Origin: Hydrogenophilus sp. | GTDB taxonomy: Bacteria; Pseudomonadota; Gammaproteobacteria; Burkholderiales; Thiobacillaceae | NCBI GenBank assembly: GCA_020725265.1 | Contig: DYFK01000002.1 | Coordinates: 150,288 to 214,287 of the forward strand | Reading direction: 5' to 3' | DNA length: 64,000 nt | Shown: positions 29,366-38,720 of the stretch, piece by piece | Position numbering within the stretch: the stretch's first letter is position 1 | Layout: every line of letters begins with the position of its first letter | The notes under the pieces: model-generated | Database searches by the model: none | What the model was told of the DNA's origin: nothing | The model's input: only the letters and a program-made list of their open reading frames with translations | Program-made: the position numbers and the translations under genes

Positions 29366-30004
29366 ATGCTCGGCCGTTACCACCACATCGCCGTGGAGGG
29401 TCCGATCGGCGCCGGCAAGACCAGCCTGGCACGCCGCCTGGCTGCTTTGACTGGCGCGGAACTGATCCTTGAAGGCGCCGACGAGAATCCCTTCCTGCCG
29501 CGCTTCTACGAAGATCGCGAGCGCCATGCCCTGGCCACCCAGTTGTTTTTCCTGATTTCCCGCGTCGAGCAGGCGCGCCGTCTGTCTCAGGGCGAGTTGT
29601 TCACGCCCGCCACGGTCGCCGATTTCATGTTCGACAAGGACATGTTGTTCGCGCGCATGATCCTCAACGAAGCCGAGTTCCGGCTCTACCGCCAGCTCCA
29701 CGATGGTCTTCGGCCACCGGCCGTCACCCCGGATCTGGTCATCTACCTGCAAGCACCGCCGGCCACCCTGCTGGAACGCATCCGCAAACGTGGCCGACCT
29801 TACGAGCGCCAGCTAGGCGAGGCCTTCCTGACCGACCTGGCCAAGGCGTACAGCGAATTCTTCTATCATTACGACGCCGCGCCGCTGCTCATCGTCAACA
29901 GCGAACATCTCAACTTCGCCGACAAGGACGCCGATTTCGAGCTGCTGGTACAGCGCATCCAGGACATGCGCGGCATGCGCGAGTTCTTCAATCTGGGGGT
30001 CTGA
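29366..30004 (+). CDS. Deoxynucleoside kinase family protein
   Basis: The 212-residue protein has a Walker A loop GPIGAGKTS (12-20) and the dNK pattern ADFMFDKDMLFARMIL with the substrate-binding DK segment. The lid-like segment IRKRGRPYERQL follows. Family members phosphorylate deoxyguanosine or deoxyadenosine for salvage. A gene of this type commonly lies between folK and panB in betaproteobacteria. Specificity cannot be read from the sequence. Confidence 0.88.
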   Translation: MLGRYHHIAVEGPIGAGKTSLARRLAALTGAELILEGADENPFLPRFYEDRERHALATQLFFLISRVEQARRLSQGELFTPATVADFMFDKDMLFARMILNEAEFRLYRQLHDGLRPPAVTPDLVIYLQAPPATLLERIRKRGRPYERQLGEAFLTDLAKAYSEFFYHYDAAPLLIVNSEHLNFADKDADFELLVQRIQDMRGMREFFNLGV

Positions 30005-30006
30005 TC

Positions 30007-30798
30007 ATGTTCCTGCCGCAATTGATGGCACGCGCCGGACAAGGTGAAAAACTGGTCGTCCTGACCTGCTACGACGCAAGTTTCGCGCGCCTGCTCGTCG
30101 ACAACGGCGTCGACGCGCTACTGGTCGGCGATTCGCTGGGCATGACCGTGCAGGGCCACGCGACGACCCTTCCGGTCAGTCTCGACGACATGGTCTATCA
30201 CACCTCGGCGGTGGCGCGCGGCGCCAGCGGCCGCGCCTTCGTCATCGCCGATCTGCCGTTCGGCGCCTACCAGACCGGTCCGGCCCGCGCCTTCGAATCC
30301 TCGGCCCGGCTGATGGCGGCCGGCGCCAACATGGTCAAGCTGGAAGGCGGCTCGATCATGGCGGAGACCGTCGCCTTCCTGAGCGACCGGGGGATTCCGG
30401 TATGCGCCCATCTGGGCCTGCTGCCGCAGTCGGTGAACGCCACCGGCTATCGCGCCCAGGCCCGCGACGAGGTCGCCGCCGCCCGCCTGCTGGCGGATGC
30501 CGAGGCCTTGCAGGCGGCTGGCGCCGGCATGCTGGTGCTGGAATCGATCCCGTCGACGCTGGCCGGCCAGGTCACCGCCCGACTGGCGATCCCCACCATC
30601 GGCATCGGTGCCGGCCGGGACTGTGCCGGCCAAGTGCTGGTGTTGAACGATCTGCTCGGGCTGACCGAGAAGCCACCGCGTTTCTCGAAAAATTTCATGG
30701 CCGGCGCCGACAGTCTGGCCGGCGCCGTGCGCGCCTATGCCGAAGCGGTACGCGGCGGCGCGTTCCCGGGACCGGAGCATTCCTTCCGATGCGACTGA
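30007..30798 (+). CDS. panB: 3-methyl-2-oxobutanoate hydroxymethyltransferase
   Basis: It adds a hydroxymethyl group from methylene-tetrahydrofolate to alpha-ketoisovalerate, giving ketopantoate. The 263-residue TIM-barrel enzyme has LVGDSLGMTVQGH, NMVKLEGG, VCAHLGLLPQSVN and IPTIGIGAG, all family landmarks including the catalytic Glu region. It starts 3 bp after the dNK stop, and its end overlaps panC by 10 bp. Confidence 0.96.
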   Translation: MFLPQLMARAGQGEKLVVLTCYDASFARLLVDNGVDALLVGDSLGMTVQGHATTLPVSLDDMVYHTSAVARGASGRAFVIADLPFGAYQTGPARAFESSARLMAAGANMVKLEGGSIMAETVAFLSDRGIPVCAHLGLLPQSVNATGYRAQARDEVAAARLLADAEALQAAGAGMLVLESIPSTLAGQVTARLAIPTIGIGAGRDCAGQVLVLNDLLGLTEKPPRFSKNFMAGADSLAGAVRAYAEAVRGGAFPGPEHSFRCD

Positions 30799-31625
30799 TC
30801 CACCACGTCGACGAACTGCGCGCGGCCCTCGCCGACGCGCGTGAGGCCGCCTTCGTGCCGACCATGGGCAATCTGCATGAAGGCCATATCGGTCTGGTCG
30901 ACATCGCCCGGCGTCACGGCGGTCCGGTGGTCGTAAGTATTTTCGTCAACCCGCTCCAGTTCGGCGCCGGCGAGGATTTCGAGCGCTACCCGCGCACGCT
31001 GGCCGCCGATTGCGCGCGTCTTGAAGCAGCCGGCGCCGACATCGTGTTCGCCCCCGATGTCGACCAGATGTACCCGGAACCGCAAACCTTCACGGTGCTT
31101 CCGCCGCTCGCCGACCAACTCTGCGGCGCCCACCGGCCCGGCCATTTCCAGGGCGTGGCGACGGTGGTGCTCAAGCTGTTCAACATGGTCCGGCCGCGTT
31201 ACGCGGTGTTCGGCAAGAAGGATTACCAGCAGTTTTTCCTGCTCGACGGCATGGTCCGCCAGTTCAACCTGCCCATCGTCATGCTCGCCGGCGAAACCAC
31301 GCGCGCGACCGACGGGCTGGCGCTGTCCTCGCGCAACGGCTATCTGGCCCCGGACGAGCGCGCCGAAGCGCCACGCCTGTATCGACTGCTGCGCGCCGCC
31401 GCCGGGCGCCTGGCCGCCGGCGAGCGCGACTTCACCGGGATCGAGTCGGAAACCGCCACCGCACTGACGGCGCGTGGCTGGCGGGTCGATTACGTCAGTA
31501 TTCGCGCGCGCGCCACCCTGCTGGCGCCGACCGGCGATAGTCGGGAACTGGTCGTGCTCGCCGCCGCGCATCTCGGCGCCACCCGGCTGCTCGACAACAT
31601 CGAGGTCGACACCCCGGCGCCCTGA
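30789..31625 (+). CDS. panC: Pantothenate synthetase
   Basis: It joins pantoate and beta-alanine with ATP. The 278-residue protein has the HIGH-like MGNLHEGHIGLV, the segment VFGKKDYQQFF (KMSKS-like region follows) and LALSSRNGYL. The ATG at 30789 overlaps the panB end by 10 bp, so the two are coupled. panD follows after 78 bp with a possible promoter of its own. Confidence 0.96.
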   Translation: MRLIHHVDELRAALADAREAAFVPTMGNLHEGHIGLVDIARRHGGPVVVSIFVNPLQFGAGEDFERYPRTLAADCARLEAAGADIVFAPDVDQMYPEPQTFTVLPPLADQLCGAHRPGHFQGVATVVLKLFNMVRPRYAVFGKKDYQQFFLLDGMVRQFNLPIVMLAGETTRATDGLALSSRNGYLAPDERAEAPRLYRLLRAAAGRLAAGERDFTGIESETATALTARGWRVDYVSIRARATLLAPTGDSRELVVLAAAHLGATRLLDNIEVDTPAP

Positions 31626-31666
31626 CACCGGTGCCCGGCGCGATTCTTGTGCGCCGCAAAATTTCA

Positions 31667-31672
31667 TATAAT
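31667..31672 (+). promoter_or_regulatory. Candidate -10 box for panD
   Basis: A perfect TATAAT followed by CGCG lies 31 bp before the panD ATG, downstream of panC. A weak -35 (TTCTTG, 31644-31649) lies 17 bp upstream. It would give panD its own transcription start in addition to read-through from panC. Confidence 0.45.
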
Positions 31673-31703
31673 CGCGTCCCCCCGCAACCGTCTTCGTCCC
31701 GCC

Positions 31704-32084
31704 ATGCAACGCACCCTGCTCAAATCCAAGCTGCACCGCGTGCGCGTCACCGCCTCCGAACTCCAGTACGAGGGTTCCTGCGCCATCGACGAATTGCTGC
31801 TGGAAGCGGCCGACATCCGCGAATACGAAAAGATCGACATTTACAACGTCAACAACGGCGAACGCTTTTCCACCTATGCCATACGCGGTCAGCGTGGTTC
31901 CGGCATGATCTCGGTGAACGGCGCGGCGGCCCGCCTGGTAGCGGTCGACGATCCGTTGATCATCGCCAGCTACGCCAACTACAGCGAGAACGAACTGGCC
32001 CAGTACCAACCGAAGCTGGTCTACGTCGACGACCGCAATCGCATCCAGCGCATCGGCGCCCAGATTCCGGCGCAAGCCGCGTAA
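31704..32084 (+). CDS. panD: Aspartate 1-decarboxylase precursor
   Basis: It makes beta-alanine for pantothenate. The 126-residue protein self-cleaves between Gly24 and Ser25 (seen in YEGSCAID) to form the pyruvoyl group. [12 protein letters not shown] and [12 protein letters not shown] are conserved. Stop faces ampD, 6 bp away; a GC hairpin (32094-32108) lies just inside the ampD end. Confidence 0.96.
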   Translation: MQRTLLKSKLHRVRVTASELQYEGSCAIDELLLEAADIREYEKIDIYNVNNGERFSTYAIRGQRGSGMISVNGAAARLVAVDDPLIIASYANYSENELAQYQPKLVYVDDRNRIQRIGAQIPAQAA

Positions 32085-32090
32085 GCGCGT

Positions 32091-32666
32091 TCAGCGGGCA
32101 ACGCCCGCGTCTTCCCATCGAACCCGCCGCCAGTCAAAACCGGGCCCTGGATCGGTCTTGCGCCCCGGCGCGATATCGGCATGGCCAGCGATGTCGGTCA
32201 ACTCCGGATAAGCCGCGCGCAAGATCACGATCAGCCGGTTCAGGGCCGCGTACTGGCTGGCTTCGAACGGGGTGTCATCGCTGCCCTCCAGTTCGACGCC
32301 GATGGAAAAATCATTGCAGCGCTGCCGCCCGCGCCAGGACGACTGGCCGGCATGCCAGGCGCGCCGCCGACAGGGCACGAACTGGATCAGTTCACCATCA
32401 CGGCGGATCAGGAAATGCGCCGACACGCGCAAGGCATGGATCGTCTCGAAATACGGATGCGCGGACGGGTCGAGCCGGTTGGTGAACAGATCCGCGATCC
32501 AGGGGCCACCGAACTCTCCGGGCGGCAGGCTGATGTTGTGCACCACCAGCAGCGTGATCGCCTCGCCCTCGGGACGCGCATCCTGGTTCGGCGAAGGCAC
32601 CCGACGCGCTTCTGGCAACCAGCCTTCGGCATCCGGACCATTCCGGACGACATCGATCCCGCTCAT
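32091..32666 (-). CDS. ampD: 1,6-anhydro-N-acetylmuramyl-L-alanine amidase AmpD
   Basis: It cleaves the peptide from anhydro-muropeptides in the cytosol during peptidoglycan recycling. The 191-residue protein has LVVHNISLPPGEFGGP (zinc His), RAWHAGQSSWRGRQRCNDFS and GHADIAPGRKTDPGPGF, which contains the second zinc His and Asp and the catalytic Lys. The ATG at 32666 overlaps the thioredoxin-like gene's stop as ATGA. Confidence 0.95.
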   Translation of the reverse strand: MSGIDVVRNGPDAEGWLPEARRVPSPNQDARPEGEAITLLVVHNISLPPGEFGGPWIADLFTNRLDPSAHPYFETIHALRVSAHFLIRRDGELIQFVPCRRRAWHAGQSSWRGRQRCNDFSIGVELEGSDDTPFEASQYAALNRLIVILRAAYPELTDIAGHADIAPGRKTDPGPGFDWRRVRWEDAGVAR

Positions 32667-33016
32667 GGCTCCTCCCGGGCCGGAGCGGCCAGCGCGGCTT
32701 CGATCGCCTGGCGCAACGGAACCGGGGCCACCACCGTGTCGAGCACGGCATGAAACTGGCCGTCCCGATACAGCAACAAAGCGGGCAGATGAAAGATTTC
32801 GAATGCGCGCGCCAGCCCGGTGGCGCGCTGCACGTCGACCCGGAACAGCCCGACCCCTTCCGGCATGACGACCGGCAGCCGTCTCTCGACCATCCGGCAG
32901 GCGCCACAATCCGGGCTACTGAACAGCACCAGCGCGACGCCACCGCGTTCAGCCAGCCGGCGGTGGTAATCGGCCTCTTCCAAGGACGTGTAGGGTGGCG
33001 TGGGCATGACGCGCAT
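32663..33016 (-). CDS. Thioredoxin-fold protein with CGAC active site
   Basis: The protein has about 117 residues and the thioredoxin-like pattern VLFSSPDCGACRMVERRLP, with the active site CGAC in place of the usual CGPC, and a cis-proline region FHLPALLLYRDG. No signal peptide is seen, so it probably acts in the cytosol. Possible starts are 33016 (GGAG close upstream), 33007 and 33046. It is coupled to ampD by an ATGA overlap. Substrate unknown. Confidence 0.85.
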   Translation of the reverse strand: MRVMPTPPYTSLEEADYHRRLAERGGVALVLFSSPDCGACRMVERRLPVVMPEGVGLFRVDVQRATGLARAFEIFHLPALLLYRDGQFHAVLDTVVAPVPLRQAIEAALAAPAREEP

Positions 33017-33114
33017 TTTCTCCGAAGTCCTGGCCTCCGGCCTCAATTTCTCCGGATCGGGATCGATATGACTTTGGATATAAGGGCAAACCCGGTTCCC
33101 GGGATGGAGTGGAC

Positions 33115-33633
33115 ATGAAGCAACCGATCACACCGACCTCGGTGGAAAAGATCATGCGGGAGGATGATTTCATCGTCTCGAAGACCGACCTGAAAGGTCG
33201 CATCACCTACGGCAATCGCATCTTCATCGAGTTTTCCGGTTACACCGAACGCGAGCTGATCGGCACCCAGCACAACATCATCCGCCACCCGGACATGCCG
33301 CGCGCCGTATTCAAGCTGTTGTGGGACACCATCCAGGCCAAGCGCGAGTGCAACGCCTACGTCAAGAACATGGCCAAGGACGGCAGCTTTTACTGGGTGT
33401 TCGCCAACGTCACCCCGAATTTCGATCGCGATGGCAACGTCATCGGCTACTTCTCGGTACGGCGCAAGCCCTCTGCTTCGGGCGTCAAGACCGCGTCCGG
33501 GCTATACGCCGCGATGCTGGCGGCGGAACAGCGGGCCGGCGCGCGCGACGCCATCGCCGCTTCCACGAAAATCCTCACCGACCTGCTGAAGGAAAAGGGA
33601 CTGAGCTATGACGAACTGGTCCTTGCAATCTAG
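33115..33633 (+). CDS. PAS-domain sensor protein (Aer-like)
   Basis: The 172-residue protein is mainly one PAS domain (about 15-120) with [25 protein letters not shown] (given here in part), [20 protein letters not shown] and a PAC-like [19 protein letters not shown]. This resembles the PAS domain of aerotaxis receptors that bind FAD. GGAG lies 5 bp before the ATG at 33115. The C terminus overlaps the chemoreceptor gene by 26 bp, suggesting a split Aer-like pair: sensor and transducer as separate but coupled proteins. Confidence 0.88.
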   Translation: MKQPITPTSVEKIMREDDFIVSKTDLKGRITYGNRIFIEFSGYTERELIGTQHNIIRHPDMPRAVFKLLWDTIQAKRECNAYVKNMAKDGSFYWVFANVTPNFDRDGNVIGYFSVRRKPSASGVKTASGLYAAMLAAEQRAGARDAIAASTKILTDLLKEKGLSYDELVLAI

Positions 33634-35059
33634 ACTCGCCACCCTGCTCTGGGGCTTCTCCGGGCTGGTGCTGGCGACCATCGTCGGCGCCTGGGCGCTG
33701 CACGGCTTCGACTGGCTGATGCTGGCCTTCCTGATCATCGGCGTGATGCTCTCGGCCTGGGGCCAGACGCGTATCCGCCACTGGCTGGCGCCGATCGCCC
33801 GGTTGCGCGACCTCACCCAGGAAGTCAGCCAGGGCCGCTTCGGCAACCGGATCTCCGGCATCGACGACCGCGACGAACTGAGCCGGCTGTGCTGGCACAT
33901 GAACGACATGCTCGATCAGCTGGAAACCTTCTTCCGCGAGGAAACCATCACCTTCCGCATGCACATCGACCAACGCTTCTTCCGGAAATCATTCCCCGCC
34001 GGCCTGCGCGGCGGCTTCCGCAAGGGTCTGGAAAGCCACAACATCCTGCTCGACAACATGGAGAAGGTACAGCGCGCGCAACTGCGCAACCAGCTGATTT
34101 CCCGCGTGCATGAACTCAACACCCGCAATCTGCTGGACAACCTGGCCTCGAACCAGTCCGACCTGATGAAGGTCACCGAGGAGATGCGCGCGGTGCTCGA
34201 CATGGCCTCGGCCACCACCCGAATGGCCGCCGACAGTCAGGACTCGGTGGCCCGCATCGTCCAGCACCTGAACGCGATCGGCGAACGCATCGACCGCGTC
34301 GGGAAAGCGGTGGAGGATCTGAACGCGCGCGGACACGAGATCACGGAGGCGGTGCAGCTGATCACCACCATCGCCAACCAGACCAACCTGCTGGCGCTCA
34401 ATGCCGCCATCGAGGCCGCCCGCGCCGGCGAAGCCGGACGCGGCTTCGCGGTGGTCGCCGACGAAGTACGCAAACTGGCGGAAAACACCAAACGCGCTTC
34501 CGAATCAATCGGCTCGGTCATGCAGACGCTGAATTCCGAGGCGGCCTCGATGCTTGACGACTCCCAGGCGATGCGCGAGATGGCGGCCGATTCACGCCAG
34601 GTCATCACCGACATGCAGGGCCATTTCACGCACTTCGCCGAGGCCGCGCGCGATACCGAGGGCCGAGCGGAACGCACCCAGGACATGAGTTTCGCGTCCC
34701 TGGTGAAGGTCGACCACGTCATCTACAAGCAACGCGCCTACATGGCCCTGAGCACCGGCGGCGACAAGACCTACGCCGACGCGGTGGCGGTAAACCATCA
34801 GAACTGCCGGCTGGGCAAATGGTACGGCGCCGCCGGCCGGGAACGCTTCGGCCACACCGCCAGCCACCGGGCGCTGGACAAGCCCCATGCGCGCGTGCAT
34901 GACAGCGTGCACCACATGCTGACCTATCTGGACAAGGGCTGGGAGCACGACCCGGCACTCCAGGACACGATCTTCGGCACCATGCGCGAGATGGAGGATG
35001 GCAGCCGCGAGGTGATGGAGCTGATCGACCGCATGGTCGCCGAGAAGCACGCGGCCTGA
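33608..35059 (+). CDS. Methyl-accepting chemotaxis protein with C-terminal CZB domain
   Basis: The 483-residue protein has two membrane helices (about 10-31 and 36-52) with almost no periplasmic loop. A HAMP-like region follows, then the MCP signalling domain with the hairpin tip [20 protein letters not shown] and [15 protein letters not shown]. The C terminus is a CZB domain ([31 protein letters not shown]), a zinc-binding sensor in other bacteria. It lacks a periplasmic sensor domain, so input probably comes from the coupled PAS protein and from zinc or oxidant sensing by CZB. Confidence 0.93.
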   Translation: MTNWSLQSRLATLLWGFSGLVLATIVGAWALHGFDWLMLAFLIIGVMLSAWGQTRIRHWLAPIARLRDLTQEVSQGRFGNRISGIDDRDELSRLCWHMNDMLDQLETFFREETITFRMHIDQRFFRKSFPAGLRGGFRKGLESHNILLDNMEKVQRAQLRNQLISRVHELNTRNLLDNLASNQSDLMKVTEEMRAVLDMASATTRMAADSQDSVARIVQHLNAIGERIDRVGKAVEDLNARGHEITEAVQLITTIANQTNLLALNAAIEAARAGEAGRGFAVVADEVRKLAENTKRASESIGSVMQTLNSEAASMLDDSQAMREMAADSRQVITDMQGHFTHFAEAARDTEGRAERTQDMSFASLVKVDHVIYKQRAYMALSTGGDKTYADAVAVNHQNCRLGKWYGAAGRERFGHTASHRALDKPHARVHDSVHHMLTYLDKGWEHDPALQDTIFGTMREMEDGSREVMELIDRMVAEKHAA

Positions 35060-35086
35060 GCGCGTGCATGCGCGCCGGTCGCGCTC
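35058..35086. terminator. Inverted repeat between convergent chemoreceptor and pilR genes
   Basis: Seven-bp arms GAGCGCG (35058-35064) and CGCGCTC (35080-35086) span the short gap between the convergent stops, and each arm touches a stop codon. It can form a hairpin in both transcripts. There is no T-run, so it is a weak candidate for a bidirectional terminator. Confidence 0.3.
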
Positions 35087-36410
35087 ACTCCAGGCCGAGC
35101 CGCTCCATGCGATAGCGCAACGAGCGGAAGGTGATGCCCAGAACCCGGGCCGCCGCCGTCTTGTTGTGGCCGGTCTTGTCCAACGCCTCGCGGATCGCGC
35201 GCGCCTCCACCCGGTCCAGATAATCCTGCAGGTTACCGCCGTCCTCGCCGACCGCCCCGGTCTCGCCGGTTGCCGCCGGCACCAGATTGAGCGCGTCCGC
35301 CTCGATACGCCCCCGATCCGCCAGGGTCAGACCTCGTTCCAGGATGTTTTCCAGCTCGCGCACGTTGCCCGGGAAATCGTAGCGACCGAGCGCAGCCAGC
35401 GCGGCGGCGTCCAGCACCGGAGCGCGTTCCGGCGGGCAACCTGTCAGTCGCGCCAGGATGTGGCTGGCGAGCGCCGGCAGATCCTCGCGACGCTCGCGCA
35501 GGGCGGGCATGCGCACTTCGATGACGTTGAGCCGGTAGAACAGATCGTGACGGAAACGGCCACTGGCCACGGCGGCCTGCAAATCCTGATGCGAGGCGCT
35601 GATCAGGCGCGCGTCGACCGGTTCCTCGACGACGCCGCCAACCCGGCGCACGCTTTTTTCCTGGATCGCGCGCAACAGCTTGACCTGCATGTTGAGCGGC
35701 AGGTCGACCACTTCGTCGAGAAACAGCGTGCCGCCACGCGCCGCCTGGAAAAAACCGTCGCGATCGCTGTCGGCACCGGTGAAAGCGCCCTTGCGGTAGC
35801 CGAAAAACTCACTCTCCATCAGGCTTTCCGGAATGGCGCCGCAATTGACCGCGACGAACGGGCCGTCGGCGCGCGCGCTCTGGGCATGAATCAGGCGCGC
35901 GGCGACTTCCTTGCCGGTGCCGGTCTCGCCACTGATGTACACCGGCGCCTGACTGTGGGCGACCTTGGTGATCAGCGCGCATACCTGCCGCATGGCCGGC
36001 GACTCTCCAACCAACGGCCGTCCACCCGAGCGCGCCGGCGCATCGGGTACCTTCAGCGCCGAGCGCACCAGACTGCGCACCTTCTCCGGTGTCACCGGCT
36101 TTTCCACGTAGTCGAAGGCGCCGGCCTTGAGCGCGGCCACCGCGTTCTCGGCGGAACCGAATGCGGTGATCACGGCCACCGGCATGTCTGGCAGATGTTC
36201 GGCGATGTGGCGGACGATATCGATGCCCTCGCCATCGGGCAGGCGCATGTCGGTCAGGCAAAGATCGAACGCATCCCGACGCAGATGCTCGAGCGCCTGG
36301 CCGACGCTGGCGGCGCGAGCGCTGTCCAGGCCCATCCGTGCCATGTCCAGCTCCAGCAGGTCGAGCAGATCGGGTTCATCGTCGACCAACAACACGCGTG
36401 GACGCTTCAT
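35085..36410 (-). CDS. pilR: NtrC-type response regulator PilR
   Basis: The 441-residue protein has a receiver domain (LLVDDEPDLLDLL, phospho-acceptor Asp in CLTDMRLPDG). Next comes the sigma-54-interacting AAA+ domain with SGETGTGKEV (Walker A), the GAFTGA motif (KGAFTGADSD) and the Walker B region GGTLFLDEV. A Fis-type HTH follows at the C terminus (KTAAARVLGITFRSLRYRME). GAFTGA shows that it activates sigma-54 promoters, in relatives that of pilA. AGGAGAGC precedes the ATG at 36410. It follows pilS by 14 bp. Confidence 0.93.
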   Translation of the reverse strand: MKRPRVLLVDDEPDLLDLLELDMARMGLDSARAASVGQALEHLRRDAFDLCLTDMRLPDGEGIDIVRHIAEHLPDMPVAVITAFGSAENAVAALKAGAFDYVEKPVTPEKVRSLVRSALKVPDAPARSGGRPLVGESPAMRQVCALITKVAHSQAPVYISGETGTGKEVAARLIHAQSARADGPFVAVNCGAIPESLMESEFFGYRKGAFTGADSDRDGFFQAARGGTLFLDEVVDLPLNMQVKLLRAIQEKSVRRVGGVVEEPVDARLISASHQDLQAAVASGRFRHDLFYRLNVIEVRMPALRERREDLPALASHILARLTGCPPERAPVLDAAALAALGRYDFPGNVRELENILERGLTLADRGRIEADALNLVPAATGETGAVGEDGGNLQDYLDRVEARAIREALDKTGHNKTAAARVLGITFRSLRYRMERLGLE

Positions 36411-36424
36411 GCGCTCTCCTCCGA

Positions 36425-38020
36425 TCAACAGGGCGCCAACGGACAGGTCAGGCGGAACATGGCGCCGTCGTTGCCATCGACATAGCGTAGCGAAGCCCGG
36501 TTGGCCTCGGCCATCTCGCGCGAGATGTACAACCCCAGGCCGGTACCCTGTTTTTCCGTGGTGTAGAACGGCTCGAACAGGTGGGCGCGCACTTCCTCGG
36601 TGATGGGCGGGCCATCATTGAACACGTCGATGTCGGCCTGGCTGTCCCGGCCGACCAGACGCAACTGGATCGCACCCGGGCGCCCGCTGCAATAACGGCG
36701 GGCGTTGCGCAGCAGGTTCCAGAGAATCTGTTCCAGATGGTTGGCGTCCATGCACACCCGCACGCCACGCGCGAGTCGCGTGCCCACCACCTCGGCCGGC
36801 ACCGACTCACGCTGCATGAAATGTTGCGCGAACGCCGGCAGGAAAACGTCCAGATCGATCCCTTCCGGATTGATGCGGTCGCGTCGGTTCAGCGACAGGA
36901 CATCCTCGACCAAACCATTCAGACGCTGGGCATTGTCCTCGATGATGCGCGTCAACCGAGCGGCGACGTCATCGCGCGCGTCCTCCTTGAGCAGCCCTGC
37001 GGCATGGCTGATGGCGGACAACGGATTACGGATCTCGTGCGCCAGGTTGGCGGTGAGCATGCCCAGGGAAGCCAGTTTCATCTTCTGTGCCTGCGCCTCC
37101 AGCTCGGTCATGTCCTCGAGCACGACGATGGCGCCTTCGTCGCGGGTCGGTTCCAGCTCGATGAAGCGCGCGCGCAGGCGGTGACCATCCGGCCCGGACT
37201 GAAAGGGATGTCCGGGCAATTCCCGCTGGTTTCGCCATTGTTGCCACAACTCGGCCAGTTGCGGCGCGCTCTGTTCCAACCCGCCATGCGGGGAAATCCG
37301 GGTGCCCAACAGGGTTTCCGCGCGCGCGTTGAATTGCAGGATTTCACCGCCGCCATCGACCGCCATCACCGCGTAGGGCAACTCCTGGATCATGCGTTCG
37401 TTGATTCGACCCAGGTTTTCGGCCTGTTGCGATTTCTCGCGCGCCAGTTCCGCGGCCGCCAGGGAACCCTTGGCCAGCGCGTGCGACAACTGCGCGACGC
37501 CCAGAAATCCGAGGGACAACAGGCCCGCGCGCACGAACCCCGGCGTCCCCGACTCCAGCCTGGCGAACTGGATCGCCTGTTCGCCGAGCACCATGATCGA
37601 CGCGATCGCCGCCCAGAACAGCACCATGCGCGTATCCCTGAGCATGCCCACCGCCGCCAACGTCACCATCAGCAACAGACCCATGCCGCTGGCGTTGCCG
37701 CCCGTCAGGTGCATGAGCACGCTCAGACAGACGATATCGGCGATCGCCTGACGGGAAACCTGACGCTCGAAGGCCTCGCTTCGGCGCAGGATCGGGCGAT
37801 GGAACAGCGCGGCACTGACGAAATAGGCAGCGCAGGTCAGCGCGAACAGTTCCGGATGATCGAGCCGGGAAAACACCTGCAATGGCGCCAGGCCAATGAC
37901 ACCGGTGGCCGCGCCCAGAAACAGGCGGAAGTGATTCAGATGGGTGAGCGAACGCCAGAAGCTGTCCGGCGCGCTATCGGCGAACGCGCGCGCCTCAATC
38001 GTCGGCGCGCCGATGCTCAT
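36425..38020 (-). CDS. pilS: Type IV pilus sensor kinase PilS
   Basis: The 531-residue membrane kinase has about six N-terminal helices (about 35-190), a PAS domain (INERMIQELPYAVMAVDGGG onward), and the kinase core. The core has an H-box (LTANLAHEIRNPLSAISHAA), N-box (LEQILWNLLRNARRY), G1 (VFNDGPPI) and G2 (GTGLGLYISREMAEAN). It is the partner of PilR, encoded 14 bp downstream. Its start overlaps the end of the PP0621-type gene by 26 bp. Confidence 0.92.
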   Translation of the reverse strand: MSIGAPTIEARAFADSAPDSFWRSLTHLNHFRLFLGAATGVIGLAPLQVFSRLDHPELFALTCAAYFVSAALFHRPILRRSEAFERQVSRQAIADIVCLSVLMHLTGGNASGMGLLLMVTLAAVGMLRDTRMVLFWAAIASIMVLGEQAIQFARLESGTPGFVRAGLLSLGFLGVAQLSHALAKGSLAAAELAREKSQQAENLGRINERMIQELPYAVMAVDGGGEILQFNARAETLLGTRISPHGGLEQSAPQLAELWQQWRNQRELPGHPFQSGPDGHRLRARFIELEPTRDEGAIVVLEDMTELEAQAQKMKLASLGMLTANLAHEIRNPLSAISHAAGLLKEDARDDVAARLTRIIEDNAQRLNGLVEDVLSLNRRDRINPEGIDLDVFLPAFAQHFMQRESVPAEVVGTRLARGVRVCMDANHLEQILWNLLRNARRYCSGRPGAIQLRLVGRDSQADIDVFNDGPPITEEVRAHLFEPFYTTEKQGTGLGLYISREMAEANRASLRYVDGNDGAMFRLTCPLAPC

Positions 38021-38228
38021 CGCAGCAATAGATACGCCCCTGGCTCATGATCGCCTCCGAACGCGGCAGATTGACGCCACAAACCTTGCAGCGAACCATG
38101 TCCTCGACCTGATTTCCGCGCGCCCGCCGCTCGCCGTCAGCGCGATCCGCGCCGCGCTTGCCCCCCAGGAACTTGAAGAACAGGACCAGACCGACGGTGA
38201 CGACGATGGCCAGCAACAGTTTGGTCAT
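37995..38228 (-). CDS. PP0621 family small zinc-ribbon-like membrane protein
   Basis: The 77-residue protein has one N-terminal membrane helix (LLLAIVVTVGLVLFFKFLG), a charged linker, and a C-terminal CKVCGVNLPRSEAIMSQGRIYCCDEHR with Cys and His that could bind a metal. It is found upstream of pilS in many betaproteobacteria. Function unknown. It overlaps pilS by 26 bp. Confidence 0.85.
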   Translation of the reverse strand: MTKLLLAIVVTVGLVLFFKFLGGKRGADRADGERRARGNQVEDMVRCKVCGVNLPRSEAIMSQGRIYCCDEHRRADD

Positions 38229-38229
38229 G

Positions 38230-38538
38230 TCAGTCGCGCGCCAGTCCGTTCTTGTGGGTATCGTTGATCAGCACCAGTAACTGCTTGAACGGGATTTCGC
38301 GTCCCCAGCGGTTGATGAACGGCATGTAGGCCAGATCCTTCCCGGTCGGAAAATCGTAGCGATCCGAGATCATGTCGTCGTACAGCTTGCGCAGCACGCC
38401 ATCGAGCTGATCGAGCATGGCCGACCAACGCTCGGCGTTTTCCGGATCGTATTCGATGCCGGCGCGCATCTCGTCGACTTCGTATACCGCGTTATGCACC
38501 AGATCAACATATTCGTCGTAGGTTTTCGGGCCTTTCAT
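38230..38538 (-). CDS. Conserved small hypothetical protein upstream of PP0621-pilSR
   Basis: The 102-residue soluble protein is rich in charged and aromatic residues (TYDEYVDLVHNAVYEVDEMR, YDDMISDRYDFPTGKDLAYM, NRWGREIPFKQLLVLINDTH). No membrane segment or metal motif is seen. It ends one base before the PP0621-type gene starts, so it likely heads the operon with pilSR. I do not recognise a characterised family. Confidence 0.75.
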   Translation of the reverse strand: MKGPKTYDEYVDLVHNAVYEVDEMRAGIEYDPENAERWSAMLDQLDGVLRKLYDDMISDRYDFPTGKDLAYMPFINRWGREIPFKQLLVLINDTHKNGLARD

Positions 38539-38678
38539 CCTGCTTTCCTCTCTTGTCCTGCCAATCAGTCATGAGTCACCGCGACCGCCATTGTGCCACC
38601 GCCGGTCGCGTTGCCGCGCATCCGCGCTCCGCTTCCGGAAACGCGCCGGCATCGTCGGTGGCCGGCCGGCGAAATGCA

Positions 38679-38700
38679 AAAAGGGGCCGAAGCCCCTTTT
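38679..38700 (-). terminator. Intrinsic terminator of the qmo-hdr operon (UUCG tetraloop)
   Basis: On the minus strand the hairpin AAAAGGGGC-TTCG-GCCCCTTTT is followed by a further T, 20 bp beyond the hdrB stop. A 9-bp perfect stem with the very stable UUCG loop and a U-tract is a textbook rho-independent terminator. The A-run on the other side makes it bidirectional in principle. Confidence 0.9.
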
Positions 38701-38720
38701 CTTGATGCCGATCCGGCCGA

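Noticed and set aside
32094..32108. Hairpin GCGGGC-AAC-GCCCGC at the panD-ampD junction
   Set aside because: It lies inside the ampD coding end and has no T-run, so it may be chance in GC-rich code.
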